A program made the position numbers and the translations under genes. From assembly GCF_000350225.1 (NCBI RefSeq), contig NW_005179234.1:1-64000 (forward strand): DNA of 64,000 bases, written 5' to 3'. Origin of the DNA: Chondrus crispus. Lineage: Eukaryota; Rhodophyta; Florideophyceae; Gigartinales; Gigartinaceae. Shown here in pieces: positions 29,124-38,987 of this stretch. The notes under the pieces were generated by a model. It was not told where the DNA came from. It searched no databases and saw only the letters and a program-made list of their open reading frames with translations. The stretch's first letter is position 1. Every line of letters starts with the position of its first letter.

Positions 29124-30596
29124 TTATAGGCGGAAAGGGGCGTGCCAGTCACTACTTGTAAATACGATAGCAAGAGCTTTTGAGAGTGCTGGTCCAAAGC
29201 GCCGGTTATTTGGCTCATACCTCAAGTTGGCGAGAAGGGAATGCCGCTCTTCTAGAGTGGAGCACCGACTGAATGCTTCTTGCAGGTGAGAAAAGGTTGG
29301 ATACGCCCTTCGTATTGATATTGCCTTCTCGAAACTCATCCGTGGGACTAAGGCAAGGAACGCGAGATACATATACCCAAGGTCGAGAGACCCTTCTGAC
29401 CTCATTATAGGGACAAGAAAGGTGGTGTCTTCCTGGCCATGCGCTACATCTGGGTTTTGGCCGTATTCTTCATCACCACTCCCAGTCTGACGAGCGAGGT
29501 TAGTGCCTTGTAAAGCAGTGACTTCTTGCAATGAAATGACCGTGGAGCGATTGGACAACTTTTTCCTGGCATCGCGATAGGCAAGGCTGGCATCAAGGAA
29601 ATCATCTTGATGGTAATATGGCTTGTCTACGATGGCGTTTGTCAGCTCCAGGATGTACTTGCCAGCATCAGATGCATTGACAAAGGCTTGAGTCCGAATC
29701 CCGTAGTCCATGTACAGAGCGGTATAACTATCCTGCACTGCCTGTAGGGTGACGACAGGAGCCTTCGAGCCCTGGCGAGCGGCGAGATTCCTTCTCCGCT
29801 TGCATTCAGCTTCAATCCCGTATATAGCATAGAAAATTCGATCTCCTTGCCTCCTAGTCAACAACTCCTGCGCGACAGAAAAAAGACTTCCACCGGGACT
29901 ACGATTCATCATCATGTTCCAATATTCGATGCCCGAGAAAACAGCAAGACACATACTTGCGTTTTTGGATTGTTGGTTTGATGGACCTGATGAAAGCGAA
30001 GGGCTGTTAGTTTTCGTCCGCCATGTGACGAGATTGTGCAGATCAAAATCGCTACAGCAAATCTGATGAGGGAAGAGCGTGCGAACGTGACTTAAGACGT
30101 CTTTTCGGGTGGTTGTGTTGAAGAGTTGAGGAGACACGACTAATTCAACTTGATGGAGTCGGAATGTCCCGCTTTCTTCGGCGTTTGAAAAAGCTTGACG
30201 AACCCTTGCAATATCTTTCGTTTGTTTGGCAGCCGCCCGTTCCTCGCGTTGACGATCTTGCTGAAGTCGTTTTGCCTCTGCTGCAGCTTTTCTTTGCTCT
30301 TTTTTTGAAATTTTCAAAGCTTCTGAACGCTGTGGGGCGGATTCAGGCAATCGAATTGTGGGCAAATCTTCGTCTGATAGTGTTGAGGGTCCTTGAGGAC
30401 TGTGCTGGAATGTCGGTAGAGGAGAGAGGTGTACAGGGGTGGCTGGAGAGGCATTTCGGAGTTCTCGGGTGGTGTTAGTTGGAGCGTAACGATTCAAACT
30501 GGAATGGCCTACGTTCTTTGGGCGGAGGTGTTCTCCTTCGTCCGTATCCTGTTCGCTCTCAGAATCAATTTGAATGACATTGCTCTGAGTTGTCAT
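29124..30596 (-). CDS. Crossover-junction endonuclease EME1-like subunit
   Basis: Non-catalytic partner of the MUS81 structure-specific nuclease that cuts branched recombination and replication intermediates in the nucleus. 490 aa, single exon, ATG at 30596 (upstream frame only GTG). The N-terminal ~110 residues are disordered with an acidic start (IQIDSESEQDTDEGE), followed by a basic Glu/Lys/Gln/Arg helix (SKKEQRKAAAEAKRLQQDRQ). The XPF-type nuclease-like fold follows (VELVVSPQLF, DFDLHNLVTWRT, RIFYAIYGIEAECKRRRN). The C-terminus has helix-hairpin-helix features (MSFEKAISIRRAYPTFSHLQEAF, NRRFGPALSKAL). The catalytic ERK-x3-D is absent, as expected for EME1 rather than MUS81. Divergent from the palmitoyltransferase gene. 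Confidence 0.82.
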   Translation of the reverse strand: MTTQSNVIQIDSESEQDTDEGEHLRPKNVGHSSLNRYAPTNTTRELRNASPATPVHLSPLPTFQHSPQGPSTLSDEDLPTIRLPESAPQRSEALKISKKEQRKAAAEAKRLQQDRQREERAAAKQTKDIARVRQAFSNAEESGTFRLHQVELVVSPQLFNTTTRKDVLSHVRTLFPHQICCSDFDLHNLVTWRTKTNSPSLSSGPSNQQSKNASMCLAVFSGIEYWNMMMNRSPGGSLFSVAQELLTRRQGDRIFYAIYGIEAECKRRRNLAARQGSKAPVVTLQAVQDSYTALYMDYGIRTQAFVNASDAGKYILELTNAIVDKPYYHQDDFLDASLAYRDARKKLSNRSTVISLQEVTALQGTNLARQTGSGDEEYGQNPDVAHGQEDTTFLVPIMRSEGSLDLGYMYLAFLALVPRMSFEKAISIRRAYPTFSHLQEAFSRCSTLEERHSLLANLRYEPNNRRFGPALSKALAIVFTSSDWHAPFRL

Positions 30597-31113
30597 CGAA
30601 ATGCGCGGTAAGACGAGTGCTGCCACTCATGCCACCGGGGACAGGACTGACTCTCAGGCCATGGTGGACGAGGTGCACCCGAGCATGGCATGCAGCAAGA
30701 AGATGGCGGGAAGAGGAGTGACGCAATTGCACATGTGCTGCCACCTTGATCGGGGGGTCGAGCACACGTTACACGTGGCATACTAGTCTTCGTGTATACG
30801 TGTATACGTGTGCGCATAGTATGTACCGGTCCAGCGAGGCGAAATACTGTGCCAGTCAATGATCACCCTGGGCGCTCAGGAAGCATCTCAGGGACGTTGC
30901 AAGTGACAATTGGTGCGGAATGGACCCTCCTGTTGCAATTTCCTCAGCACCCCCTTGGACTAAGTAGGACGGACGTGGAGAGGTGGGCAACCAGTCTCTA
31001 TCACGCGACTATCTTTGTCAACGAGCCTCCTTCGTAGACAAACCCCACTTCCAGCTTCACATTTCTCCAATGAGGCCAGCCGCCCAAGCTGTGCAAAACC
31101 TTTCCGCTGCCCC
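30597..31113. other. Divergent promoter region
   Basis: 517 bp between EME1 and the palmitoyltransferase. It contains short TACGTGTA-type repeats around 30790-30812 and several CACGTG-like or CACATG-like words, but no gene. Function is unproven. Confidence 0.4.
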
Positions 31114-32745
31114 ATGACGTCCCCCAGCGCCGCCCTCTGCACGGCCGTGCGCTCTGGCGACGTCACCGCCACCCGCACCCTACTCGCCGCTCTGCCATCA
31201 TCAGCGCCCTGGCCCCAAGATGACGACGGGCACTCCGCCCTCCACTGGGCTTCCATGTCCGACAACCCCGCCATCCTCCCCTTGCTTCTATCGGCCCTTT
31301 CCTCCACGCGCCCCGTCGATCTCCGCGCCACTGCCCCCGCCCAGGCAGGGCAGACCCCACTGCACTGGGCCTGCGTGTCAGGAAACGTTACCGCGGTGCA
31401 AGCCCTGCTGAACAGCGGCGCCGACCCCGCCGCCACAGATGAGAAGGGCTACACCGCCGCCACACACGTCGTGCACTATGGCAGAGTCGACCTGTTGCAC
31501 ATGCTGACTCGTACTTGCCCGTCGCTCATGGCGATGGCGGATCGGGAGGGGCACACGCTTTTGCAATGGGCCGCGTACCATGACCACGCTGGCGTCGTCG
31601 TCTACTTGCTCAAAGTTCGCTGCGTAGATCCGAGCGAGCCGGACGCATCTGGCATGACCCCATTGCACCGCGCCGCGCAACGCGGCCACTCGGTCGTCTC
31701 GGAGCATCTGCTGAGAGGGGGGGCCGACTTCACTGCAAGGAACGCAGCCGGGAGGACGCCAGAGGAGCTTGTGGAGACCCCCCGGGGGCGCACGAAAGCC
31801 ATCTTGCGCATGTGGAGGATGGGGAAGCTGACAACGGCAAGACCAGTGCCTACAAGGCACACCCTCACGAAATACGGACTCGTTTTGTTTTATTGGGTGC
31901 TTTTGGTGGTGTCCTTCGTTAAGTATCGCCAACTATTGTATGGGGCAATGCCGGTCGGGGTGGGGATGAATATTGTTTTTCATGTGGCGCTGGTCGTGTC
32001 TGCGAGCTTGCATCTCGCCTCCACGTTTGGAGATCCCGGGGAGATTGCCCAGGGCACCGCGGAGACTTGCAGAGCGTATATTGAGAAGGTATTGGCAAAC
32101 GGGACTTCCGAAGCTGCCCTCGTACCGTCTGCATATTGCTTCACTTGTCTTGCCCCGCGGCCGCCGAGGTCGAAGCATTCGAGAGAGAGGGACCGCTGCG
32201 TCAGGAAATTTGACCACGAGTGTCCGTGGGTAAACAACACCGTGGGCCTCTACACCCACAGGACTCTGCTACTCCTCGTTCTGAGCACGTGTGGCGGAGA
32301 ATGGGTTTTCATCTACCTGGTGATTAATGGTGTTGCCAATTCCCCGGGAGTTACAACTGTGACGTCCGCTCTGTTCGCGATGCCACTACTCTGCATGGTG
32401 ATTGCTATGCATTTTTGCATATCGCTGTTTTGCGTCATGCTGTTCCTGACGCACGTTCAACTAGTGCTGCGCGGACAAACGACCTACGAACATCTAACTG
32501 CATCTAAAAACAAGCTGACTTCAAATCCCTACGATTTTGGCTGGAAAAAGAACCTCATGTCGTTCTTGACCTCAACCGGTTCCGGAACTGGAAAGTCTTT
32601 GCGGCCCTTTTCAGCATCGATTCTACGAGAGGTGGTACTGGCGACGGACAGTGGAGCTTCAAAACTGGACGCAGAGCACGCGAGAGCAATTCCAGTCTAT
32701 CAAACTGATGAAAGCGACGAATTGTTCTATGCGAGAAATTCGTAA
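31114..32745 (+). CDS. Ankyrin-repeat DHHC-family palmitoyltransferase with DHEC motif
   Basis: S-acyltransferase of the Akr1/HIP14 (ZDHHC17) type, expected in Golgi or endosomal membranes. 543 aa from the ATG at 31114; the frame runs on to a TTG upstream. About five ankyrin repeats fill residues ~5-230 (SALHWAS, TPLHWACVSGN, TLLQWAAYHD, TPLHRAAQRGH). Hydrophobic spans lie near 255-275, 282-302, 385-410 and 420-450. The Cys-rich domain (~341-380) keeps the catalytic Asp367, His368 and Cys370 but reads DHEC. It retains the first zinc site's ligands (C-x2-C, His, Cys) while all four second-site ligands are replaced. Yeast Akr1 also deviates (DHYC), so activity remains plausible. Ends 96 bp from the convergent gene. 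Confidence 0.88.
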   Translation: MTSPSAALCTAVRSGDVTATRTLLAALPSSAPWPQDDDGHSALHWASMSDNPAILPLLLSALSSTRPVDLRATAPAQAGQTPLHWACVSGNVTAVQALLNSGADPAATDEKGYTAATHVVHYGRVDLLHMLTRTCPSLMAMADREGHTLLQWAAYHDHAGVVVYLLKVRCVDPSEPDASGMTPLHRAAQRGHSVVSEHLLRGGADFTARNAAGRTPEELVETPRGRTKAILRMWRMGKLTTARPVPTRHTLTKYGLVLFYWVLLVVSFVKYRQLLYGAMPVGVGMNIVFHVALVVSASLHLASTFGDPGEIAQGTAETCRAYIEKVLANGTSEAALVPSAYCFTCLAPRPPRSKHSRERDRCVRKFDHECPWVNNTVGLYTHRTLLLLVLSTCGGEWVFIYLVINGVANSPGVTTVTSALFAMPLLCMVIAMHFCISLFCVMLFLTHVQLVLRGQTTYEHLTASKNKLTSNPYDFGWKKNLMSFLTSTGSGTGKSLRPFSASILREVVLATDSGASKLDAEHARAIPVYQTDESDELFYARNS

Positions 32746-32841
32746 GCCCTCAACGGGGAACTGCAAACTCTATCTCGGATCGCTAGATTTGTCTGTGGTT
32801 TACGTCCAAAGTTGGAGAGGATCAACGCAGCTCGTATGCAC

Positions 32842-35103
32842 CTAGGGCGCCTTATCCAGATTCAGCGAAAAAGAGTTTCGAGGAGATTGAAACCCCCGAT
32901 GTGAAAAAGCTAAAGCTGGCCTTGGGGAACTAGCGAGCGTGATGCCTAGCGGGGATACGCTGTTTCCGTAAGATCCTCGTGATCCGGCGAGCTCTGGAAT
33001 CATAAGCGATAACAACGCAGACCCGGAACCCGAACCTTCGAACGCTGTGCCGAGTATATCACTCATATTTCCGGACCATGCTCCGTTATACTTCAATCCG
33101 CCAGATAATGCAGCAGATGGCTTCCGAGTGTAGTATTGCTGACCAAGCTCAGCAGTGTAGTCGCTCATATCCTTCGAGTCGCCCGGCATATTCCGTCCAC
33201 TGCCGGATTGCGATCTCAGTCGTTTTGCGCCAGTTATTGTCGTGAAGTAAGGCATCAATTCTGGCTCCTCGTCCTTCAATTTGTCGACGCCAGAGCTAAA
33301 CGAGAGTCCCATGGCTAGCGAAACGTCCATAGCTGTTCCAAGCGAGGCATCGGAACGATCTATTCCAAGCTCGTTTGACTTTCTGAAGGAATAACTTGTT
33401 GGCAGTTGCGATAGGTTTTTGTTTTCCGAGACTCCAGCTTTGACAGCGGCGCTTTCTGCTGGGTCCATACACTCAGTCACCTTTTTATTCCTTGTACCTG
33501 CTTCAGTGGCTTGATCCTCTACTTCTGTCCCAATTTCTTGATGTTGATCCTCTCCGTCATCGTCCTCTTCATCGAAAAAGTCTTCCTCGTCGTCTTCTTC
33601 GTTTTCTGCACTTTGCTCATCTTCACGAACTCCTGTTTCTTCAAGTTCATCCTGGATATTTGTGACTTCTGTAGACTGCTGACCACTGCCCCAGGCTCCT
33701 TGCGATAGCTCCTCTCCAGGCTCGTACGGTGGTACGACCCGGTTGGAGCCAATCGGCGCCGCAGGCCTGTAAACTAAATCATACAGACTTAAACCTTGTG
33801 TTTCTGCAGCCAGGTCCATTTGTTCCTTCAAAGATAACGTATTGGACGCGCTCTGATCTTCCTTCGAATATGACTGTCCTTCCGCGTTTGGTCCGGCATA
33901 ATGTCCCACATTCGATTGCATTCCTAATGGTCTTTCTTGTCCCCCCGGAGGTGGTGCTTTGTTATTCAGGTGCGATGCGCCTGCCCCGCGCGACATATCC
34001 TGCGGTGCGTTTTCCGCGGGTGAATGACGATGACGCTTTTGATGGACTTGCTGTCTGGGGGGTTTCTGCTGCTGTTGGCGACCAAAGTATGATTGCTGTT
34101 GAATAGCATCCTCTGTATCTTGTGTGGCGACTGCAGTTTCGGCTTGCAGTTGTGCACTCACAAGATCGGGGAATCCGCCCACGTCAGGTACATTGGGACG
34201 TTGTGCGCGAAACGATGCCTGCTCATACGGATTCATTTTCTGTCTCTGCTGCACACCATTGTTGGCAGCATACGGTAGCGGCGCGGGCTGTACATCGAAG
34301 TTGAATGCCTTATCCGGAGATGCTTGAGCCTGCAACATGCTCAGCTGTTGCTGACGTCGCTGCTGTTGCAATTCATTGAGCTCCTTCTGTCTGGCGTAGG
34401 TCTCCTGACTGAAGCCTTGATTGTGCAACATCTGTTCCGCCTGCTTCCTTGCCAGGAGCTGTTTCTGCTCGTCGGTCGGGGGCTTCTGGGCGTGCTGCCT
34501 CGGCGGCATCGGCGGGTGCGGCGATTGCTGCGCCTGCACGCGGAGCTGCTGATGCTGCTGCCGCTTTTGCTGCTGCTGCTGCTCCTGCTGCTGCTGCTGG
34601 CGATGGTTTACATATGAATGCATGTTCTGCAGGTGCAGCTGCGTGAAAAAAGGGTCAGCCGTATCAAATCCGAACGAGTTCTGCGGGACGGCAGCCATAC
34701 TCTCATACCCAGGGAGCTTTCCCATCCTGCCCTGGGGGTGTTGAGGGAAGTTCGGGTGCCCCCCTCCTCGTTCGGGGACATGGAACGCTGCGGGAGGTAC
34801 GGGGAGTTGTTGCTGGAGCGCGCTCTGCTTGGCGGCCTGCTGGCCCGCGACGGCTGCGGCCGAGCGCGGGTGGTCGGTTCTGCGCGAGTGAACGCGCTCG
34901 TGCGAGGCCATGCAGCTCTTCCACTTGAACTTCTTGCGGCAGTCCGGGCACTCGTACGGTTTCTCGCCCGTGTGCAAGCGCATGTGGGCCTTGAGGTTGG
35001 ACTTGCGCGAGAAGGTCTTCTGGCAGCCGTCGACCTGACACGCGTGCATTTTGACGGCGGTCGGGGCCACCTTTGGCGCGCTCGGCGGCGGCGCGGGAGG
35101 CAT
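32842..35103 (-). CDS. Two-finger C2H2 protein with polyglutamine tracts
   Basis: Probable transcription factor. 753 aa from the ATG at 35103; the frame extends to a GTG at 35337, and an extra upstream exon cannot be excluded. After a Pro-rich start, two adjoining C2H2 fingers lie at ~18-72 (CQVDGCQKTFSRKSNLKAHM, TGEKP linker, CPDCRKKFKWKSCMASHERVH). A long Gln-rich region follows, including tracts encoded by CTG/CAG runs (RQQQQQEQQQQQK). Then come Pro/His-rich and acidic segments (NEEDDEEDFFDEEDDDGED) and a Ser/Gly-rich tail ending NSFSLNLDKAP. Gln-rich and acidic segments suggest an activation region. Targets are unknown. Confidence 0.8.
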   Translation of the reverse strand: MPPAPPPSAPKVAPTAVKMHACQVDGCQKTFSRKSNLKAHMRLHTGEKPYECPDCRKKFKWKSCMASHERVHSRRTDHPRSAAAVAGQQAAKQSALQQQLPVPPAAFHVPERGGGHPNFPQHPQGRMGKLPGYESMAAVPQNSFGFDTADPFFTQLHLQNMHSYVNHRQQQQQEQQQQQKRQQHQQLRVQAQQSPHPPMPPRQHAQKPPTDEQKQLLARKQAEQMLHNQGFSQETYARQKELNELQQQRRQQQLSMLQAQASPDKAFNFDVQPAPLPYAANNGVQQRQKMNPYEQASFRAQRPNVPDVGGFPDLVSAQLQAETAVATQDTEDAIQQQSYFGRQQQQKPPRQQVHQKRHRHSPAENAPQDMSRGAGASHLNNKAPPPGGQERPLGMQSNVGHYAGPNAEGQSYSKEDQSASNTLSLKEQMDLAAETQGLSLYDLVYRPAAPIGSNRVVPPYEPGEELSQGAWGSGQQSTEVTNIQDELEETGVREDEQSAENEEDDEEDFFDEEDDDGEDQHQEIGTEVEDQATEAGTRNKKVTECMDPAESAAVKAGVSENKNLSQLPTSYSFRKSNELGIDRSDASLGTAMDVSLAMGLSFSSGVDKLKDEEPELMPYFTTITGAKRLRSQSGSGRNMPGDSKDMSDYTAELGQQYYTRKPSAALSGGLKYNGAWSGNMSDILGTAFEGSGSGSALLSLMIPELAGSRGSYGNSVSPLGITLASSPRPALAFSHRGFQSPRNSFSLNLDKAP
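34567..34599 (-). repeat. CTG/CAG trinucleotide run encoding polyQ
   Basis: An interrupted run of CTG triplets on the plus strand (CAG on the coding strand) inside the two-finger C2H2 gene, encoding the densest polyglutamine tract. Likely length-variable. Confidence 0.85.
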
Positions 35104-35559
35104 GGCGGGCGCGGTTGAGGGGGTGATCTGGTAAGGACGGGGGGGAGGGGAGGTGAAAGTGATGATGGGAGGGTAGTCTCTCCCTGGAATGGCGGGTGCG
35201 GCATGACTATTTGAGGTGGGGTTTGCCTTCGCGACTTTTACTCGACCGCAGCAGAGTCGTTCGGTCCCTCCTCCCCTTTCTGGTAATGACGCAAATAGCT
35301 CTGAATTCAACGCAGAATACGACAAAATTAAATACACGTGGCGAGTGCTGTCCTAATAATTCATCAAAAGCTCCCTGCCCCATGATACATTTTACGTGCT
35401 CATGTCAGATCTGGTGCGGCATCATCACCATTACCTCGCATTGTCGCTCTGACCATCCCCACACCCAGGTCACCTGCTCGCTCACCACTAACAACCTTCC
35501 TCGAAACCCCCCTCCCCCTCCCCACCAAAAACAGAGTATCCCCCATCCACGTACGTCAC
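35104..35559. other. Divergent promoter region
   Basis: 456 bp between the polyQ zinc-finger gene and the BASS transporter. Frames here are continuations of the neighbours without ATG. The ~110 bases before 35560 are markedly C-rich. Confidence 0.45.
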
Positions 35560-36804
35560 ATGGTCTGCACCCGAGACCGCCCCCTCGCCTTTATACCCAC
35601 AGCCCCTTCACTCACATGTCTACGACCAGCCGCCTTCGCGGCACCACGGCACTCATCGTCGACGTGCTGTCCCAATTCCCGAGTCTCGAGAAGGACTAGA
35701 GTAGCCCCTTTACCGCGTCTATCCCGAATCCGTCAACGACCCCACCCGCGAAGTCCCTATAAACCCCCACACGCCTCCCTGCAATCCCTCGCCACCCGAC
35801 TGCCCCGCCTCATCGACGCCTTAACCGCTCTCTTCCCAGTCTGGGTTGCCTCTGGCGCGCTCCTAGCCTACCTCCACCCCCCCGCTCTACTCTGGTTTTC
35901 CTCCTCATGCATAGTCCCCGTTCTCGCCCTCATCATGCTGGGCATGGGCCTGACCATCTCCCCCTCCGCCTTTCTGGCGATCGCCTCCACCCCCCGCCAA
36001 GTCTTCCTCGGCGCCATCGCGCAGTACGGCCTCATGCCGTTTCTTGCCCGCTTTCTCGCGGGCGCCTTCGCGCTTCCCTCCCCCCTCGCCGCCGGCCTCA
36101 TCCTCGTCGGCGTGTGCCCGGGCGGCGCAGCCAGCAACTTGGTGTGCCTGATCGCCCAGGCCGACGTCGCGCTTTCCGTCGTCCTCACCCTCGTGTCCAC
36201 TCTCCTCTCCGTCGCCCTCGTCCCGCTCCTCATGGAGCTCCTCGCCGGCACCCTCGTCCCCGTCTCCGCGTACGCCCTCTTCCTCAGCACGGCCCAAGTC
36301 GTCATCGCCCCGCTTGTCGCAGGCGCCGTTCTGAAGCGCTCCTTCCCGCGCGCAGTGGACAAAGTTGTCCGCGTGCTGCCGCTCGTGTCCGTCATTGGCG
36401 TCACCCTGATCTGCGGCGGCGTCGTCGCTGCCAGCGCGGGATTGCTAGCAGACGTCGGGCCACGCTTGGTCGGCGCTGTGGCGTGCATGCACGCGACGGG
36501 CGGGATCTTGGGGTACATAATTGCGCGCGTGTTTCGGTTGCCGGTGAAGAGCGCGAGAACGGTTAGCATTGAGGTGATGATGCAGAACTCGAGCTTGGCT
36601 GTATCGCTGGCGAATACCCATTTTGCGAATCCGCTCACAGCTCTACCAGGAGCTATCAGCGCGACTATGCATTCGGTTTTTGGGTCGTTTTTGGCGGGTG
36701 CTTGGAGGCTTATGGATCGATGGCAGGAGAAAAGGAAGGTAGAGGAGACGGGACGTCAACCTCCGTTACAGGAGGCAGATGCCTACCGGATTATCGAAGA
36801 GTAG
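35560..36804 (+). CDS. BASS-family transporter, probably plastid envelope
   Basis: Bile-acid:sodium symporter (SBF/BASS) family; plant members carry pyruvate, keto acids or similar anions with Na+ across the plastid envelope. 414 aa, single exon. Residues 1-~85 are Arg/Ser/Pro/Ala-rich with almost no acidic residues, typical of a transit peptide. About nine to ten hydrophobic helices follow. Family signatures are visible: LALIMLGMGLTISP, VGVCPGGAASNLVCLIA in the unwound-helix region, ATGGILGYIIAR and the motif EVMMQNSSLAVSLA. The C-terminal ~30 residues are hydrophilic. Coding sequence is distinctly GC-rich (C at third positions) compared with its neighbours, which suggests high expression. 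Substrate not determinable. Confidence 0.9.
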   Translation: MVCTRDRPLAFIPTAPSLTCLRPAAFAAPRHSSSTCCPNSRVSRRTRVAPLPRLSRIRQRPHPRSPYKPPHASLQSLATRLPRLIDALTALFPVWVASGALLAYLHPPALLWFSSSCIVPVLALIMLGMGLTISPSAFLAIASTPRQVFLGAIAQYGLMPFLARFLAGAFALPSPLAAGLILVGVCPGGAASNLVCLIAQADVALSVVLTLVSTLLSVALVPLLMELLAGTLVPVSAYALFLSTAQVVIAPLVAGAVLKRSFPRAVDKVVRVLPLVSVIGVTLICGGVVAASAGLLADVGPRLVGAVACMHATGGILGYIIARVFRLPVKSARTVSIEVMMQNSSLAVSLANTHFANPLTALPGAISATMHSVFGSFLAGAWRLMDRWQEKRKVEETGRQPPLQEADAYRIIEE

Positions 36805-37153
36805 AGGGGCAGACTTCACCGAGATTTAATTTGAACACGGAGCATCGAAGAAGCCATGTTGCTTGCCGACCAGGAACTGTCTCCTCTAAAAAATCGGTTC
36901 TCTAATTTGAACCCGTTCCAATCAGTGGTGCTTTCTTCGACCTTGCCGTTAAGGGTTATGTCATTGCGTTCGGTGCGGCGTGGTATTGTGGGACTGCTCT
37001 GTTGAAAAGTTGATGATCCTCAAACGATACGTGTCTCTCGGGTTTCCCTTGAGTTTATAGGTGCAGCCAAATGGCGAGCATAAGTAGGACCAGCTAATGT
37101 TACGGCTGAGGAATCTACCAGGGAGCACACCACTGTGATTCGAGAGGAGAGCA
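36805..37153. other. Short intergenic spacer
   Basis: 349 bp between two plus-strand genes; nothing recognisable beyond the presumed promoter of the glycosyltransferase-like gene. Confidence 0.4.
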
Positions 37154-38452
37154 ATGGATGCAGATGCCACGCGCCATGCGCGGCAGTCAAGCAACGCTTT
37201 TCCTGATTGGAGGCCATCATCTCCGTTTGCGCAAACTGAACCTCCCCCAGCCACAACGAGGAGAACAAGGAAGAGTCACCGTTCTCGTGTTGGGAATGCA
37301 CAGAATAGGGTTTCGCCACGTCCTCCTCCGCATCGACGGTATCTGCCATTGAGGCGACCTCTCGCACTGCTGCTGCGAATTTTGGCGAAGAAGCGCATCA
37401 TAGGCCTCGTAAATTTAACTGTCTTCATCATTCTGTCCTGGCAAACGGTGAGTATCATCAATATGGGAGGCGATGTCGATCTCCCTAGCAAAATTCTTGA
37501 CTCTATGAGGATGGACGAGCTCCCGTACCCCTTGAATATCGTTGTACAAGTCCATCGCAAAAACATCACCCATGCGCCCTTTAAAGGAAAGTTTAATAAT
37601 CCTGGCTATGCCAAAGTTCGGGAAGGCACCTTTCGGAACAAATACCCTTCCACGGAGATGCAAGGGATGGGTACTTTTGACAACATTTTTGTTATAACTA
37701 ATGACCATTGCGAGGAGCAGTGGCAGGAATTTCAAAGAACAGCAAACAAAGTTCCCCTGCAATATAGTAGGTGGTTGCAGATGGGATTCAGGCATGTGTC
37801 TTTATCGGACCCGCCAATACCCCTTGCACCTGGAGCTATGATGGATAAGACGACTGGGAAGAAGCTCAGCAGTTCAAATCTACGGCGACAAATAGCTTAT
37901 CTCGAAGCGCACCGTCATTTGTGGAAATACATTGTCGAAACCGGTAGGCAACGTGTATTAATTTTGGACGATACCGTCTTCCCAAACGACAGATTGCGTC
38001 GAAGCCTTCCATCAGTGCTCACAAACGTCGACCAGGAGTCTGTTGCAAGGCAAACAAAGTGGCACTTCATGTTTCTCAGACGGCAGAAGCGAGATATCAC
38101 GCAAAAAGAACAGATGTGGACAATGAACTCTGTATTCAATCATGCTGTCGTGCATGCTAACGTTTCTTACGGCGTAGGGGCTTACGTCCTGTCTATTGAC
38201 GGAGCGCGGTTCCTTGTTGATCACGTCAAGCACTACCGCGCACCTCTCGACGTTGAGATTGGATTGCTTCAGACTGAATTCCCGAACGATTTTGTGGCCC
38301 TAAGTGCGTGTAACAACGATTCACCAGTCCCTCTGTGTCCGGAAACAGTAAGTGACATCAGCACTTCGCGCACGAAGCGCTTGGCAGATTGTGCATGGCG
38401 CCGCCTGCAAGAGAAGCGAATAGCGAGCAAGTTTCAATCCTATTTTCAGTAA
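37154..38452 (+). CDS. GT25-like type II membrane glycosyltransferase
   Basis: Probable Golgi glycosyltransferase related to family 25 (LPS/procollagen galactosyltransferase). 432 aa from an ATG. A basic, Pro/Arg-rich cytoplasmic N-terminus (~1-80) precedes one hydrophobic segment at ~82-103 (RIIGLVNLTVFIILSW), giving a type II topology. The lumenal domain contains IFVITNDHCEEQWQEFQRT, resembling the family's opening beta strand, then YLEAHRHLWKYIVETGRQRVLILDDTV, which matches the SH-x-W...LILEDD donor/metal motif with a slightly altered DD. One NxT sequon lies near 137. The family assignment is by motif only; sugar and acceptor are unknown. Red algal wall polymers are galactan-rich, so galactosyl transfer is a reasonable guess. 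Confidence 0.65.
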   Translation: MDADATRHARQSSNAFPDWRPSSPFAQTEPPPATTRRTRKSHRSRVGNAQNRVSPRPPPHRRYLPLRRPLALLLRILAKKRIIGLVNLTVFIILSWQTVSIINMGGDVDLPSKILDSMRMDELPYPLNIVVQVHRKNITHAPFKGKFNNPGYAKVREGTFRNKYPSTEMQGMGTFDNIFVITNDHCEEQWQEFQRTANKVPLQYSRWLQMGFRHVSLSDPPIPLAPGAMMDKTTGKKLSSSNLRRQIAYLEAHRHLWKYIVETGRQRVLILDDTVFPNDRLRRSLPSVLTNVDQESVARQTKWHFMFLRRQKRDITQKEQMWTMNSVFNHAVVHANVSYGVGAYVLSIDGARFLVDHVKHYRAPLDVEIGLLQTEFPNDFVALSACNNDSPVPLCPETVSDISTSRTKRLADCAWRRLQEKRIASKFQSYFQ

Positions 38453-38598
38453 AACTGTAGTTGTGACCGCAGCCTGGCCTAAGTAATGTCTACGCAAGTA
38501 CCGTGTTATTCTGGTAACACCCTTGCGTCGCGTTCAAGAGCCAGTTTTATTTGAAAGACTCCATGTCGTACACGTCTTGGAAAATACCTTTGTATTCG

Positions 38599-38950
38599 CT
38601 ATCGGAATTGACGCCACCGCAGGCCCGTTACTTCTCTTAAACCTCTTAAAGGCTTAGGAGCTTGTATGGATACTGCTTTTCTGATGCTTTTTGCATACAG
38701 CCTGCGTTCTTGTGTCCATAAGTGCTTGTCAAGGCGGCCGGTGGCAACCAGTTCGTCAAATTGAGCCCCAGTCTGACATCCAAATATGCCATCTCTTCGC
38801 CTTGACTTCTTTTTGTTTCCAACGGTTGATGGATCCCTCCTACACCGATCCCGCCTTCTCGACCTAGCATCATATGGCTGATTTTCCTGCTGGCCCTGCA
38901 CGTCCTGTGAAACCCTCAAAGTGCTCTTTAACCGCGGATCTCCATGAGGG
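38599..38950 (-). other. Possible 3' exon or frameshifted continuation of the hypothetical protein gene
   Basis: Open for ~117 codons without its own ATG, directly downstream of the stop of the 341-codon gene. Encodes a basic segment ending LRGLREVTGLRWRQFR. It ends 147 bp from the convergent glycosyltransferase gene, similar to other tail-to-tail gaps here, which favours it as the true 3' end. Confidence 0.35.
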
Positions 38951-38987
38951 CTGAGGAGATCCGCTCCTTGACCACGTCTGGTACTAT

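Noticed and set aside
34608-35204. Minus-strand 198-residue frame with an ATG
   Set aside because: Alternative frame of the C2H2/polyQ gene; the zinc fingers are in the other frame.
35868-36638. 256-residue minus-strand frame and a plus-strand overlapping frame
   Set aside because: Both are shadows of the GC-rich BASS transporter gene; they consist of Arg/Ala/Thr-rich text with no domain.
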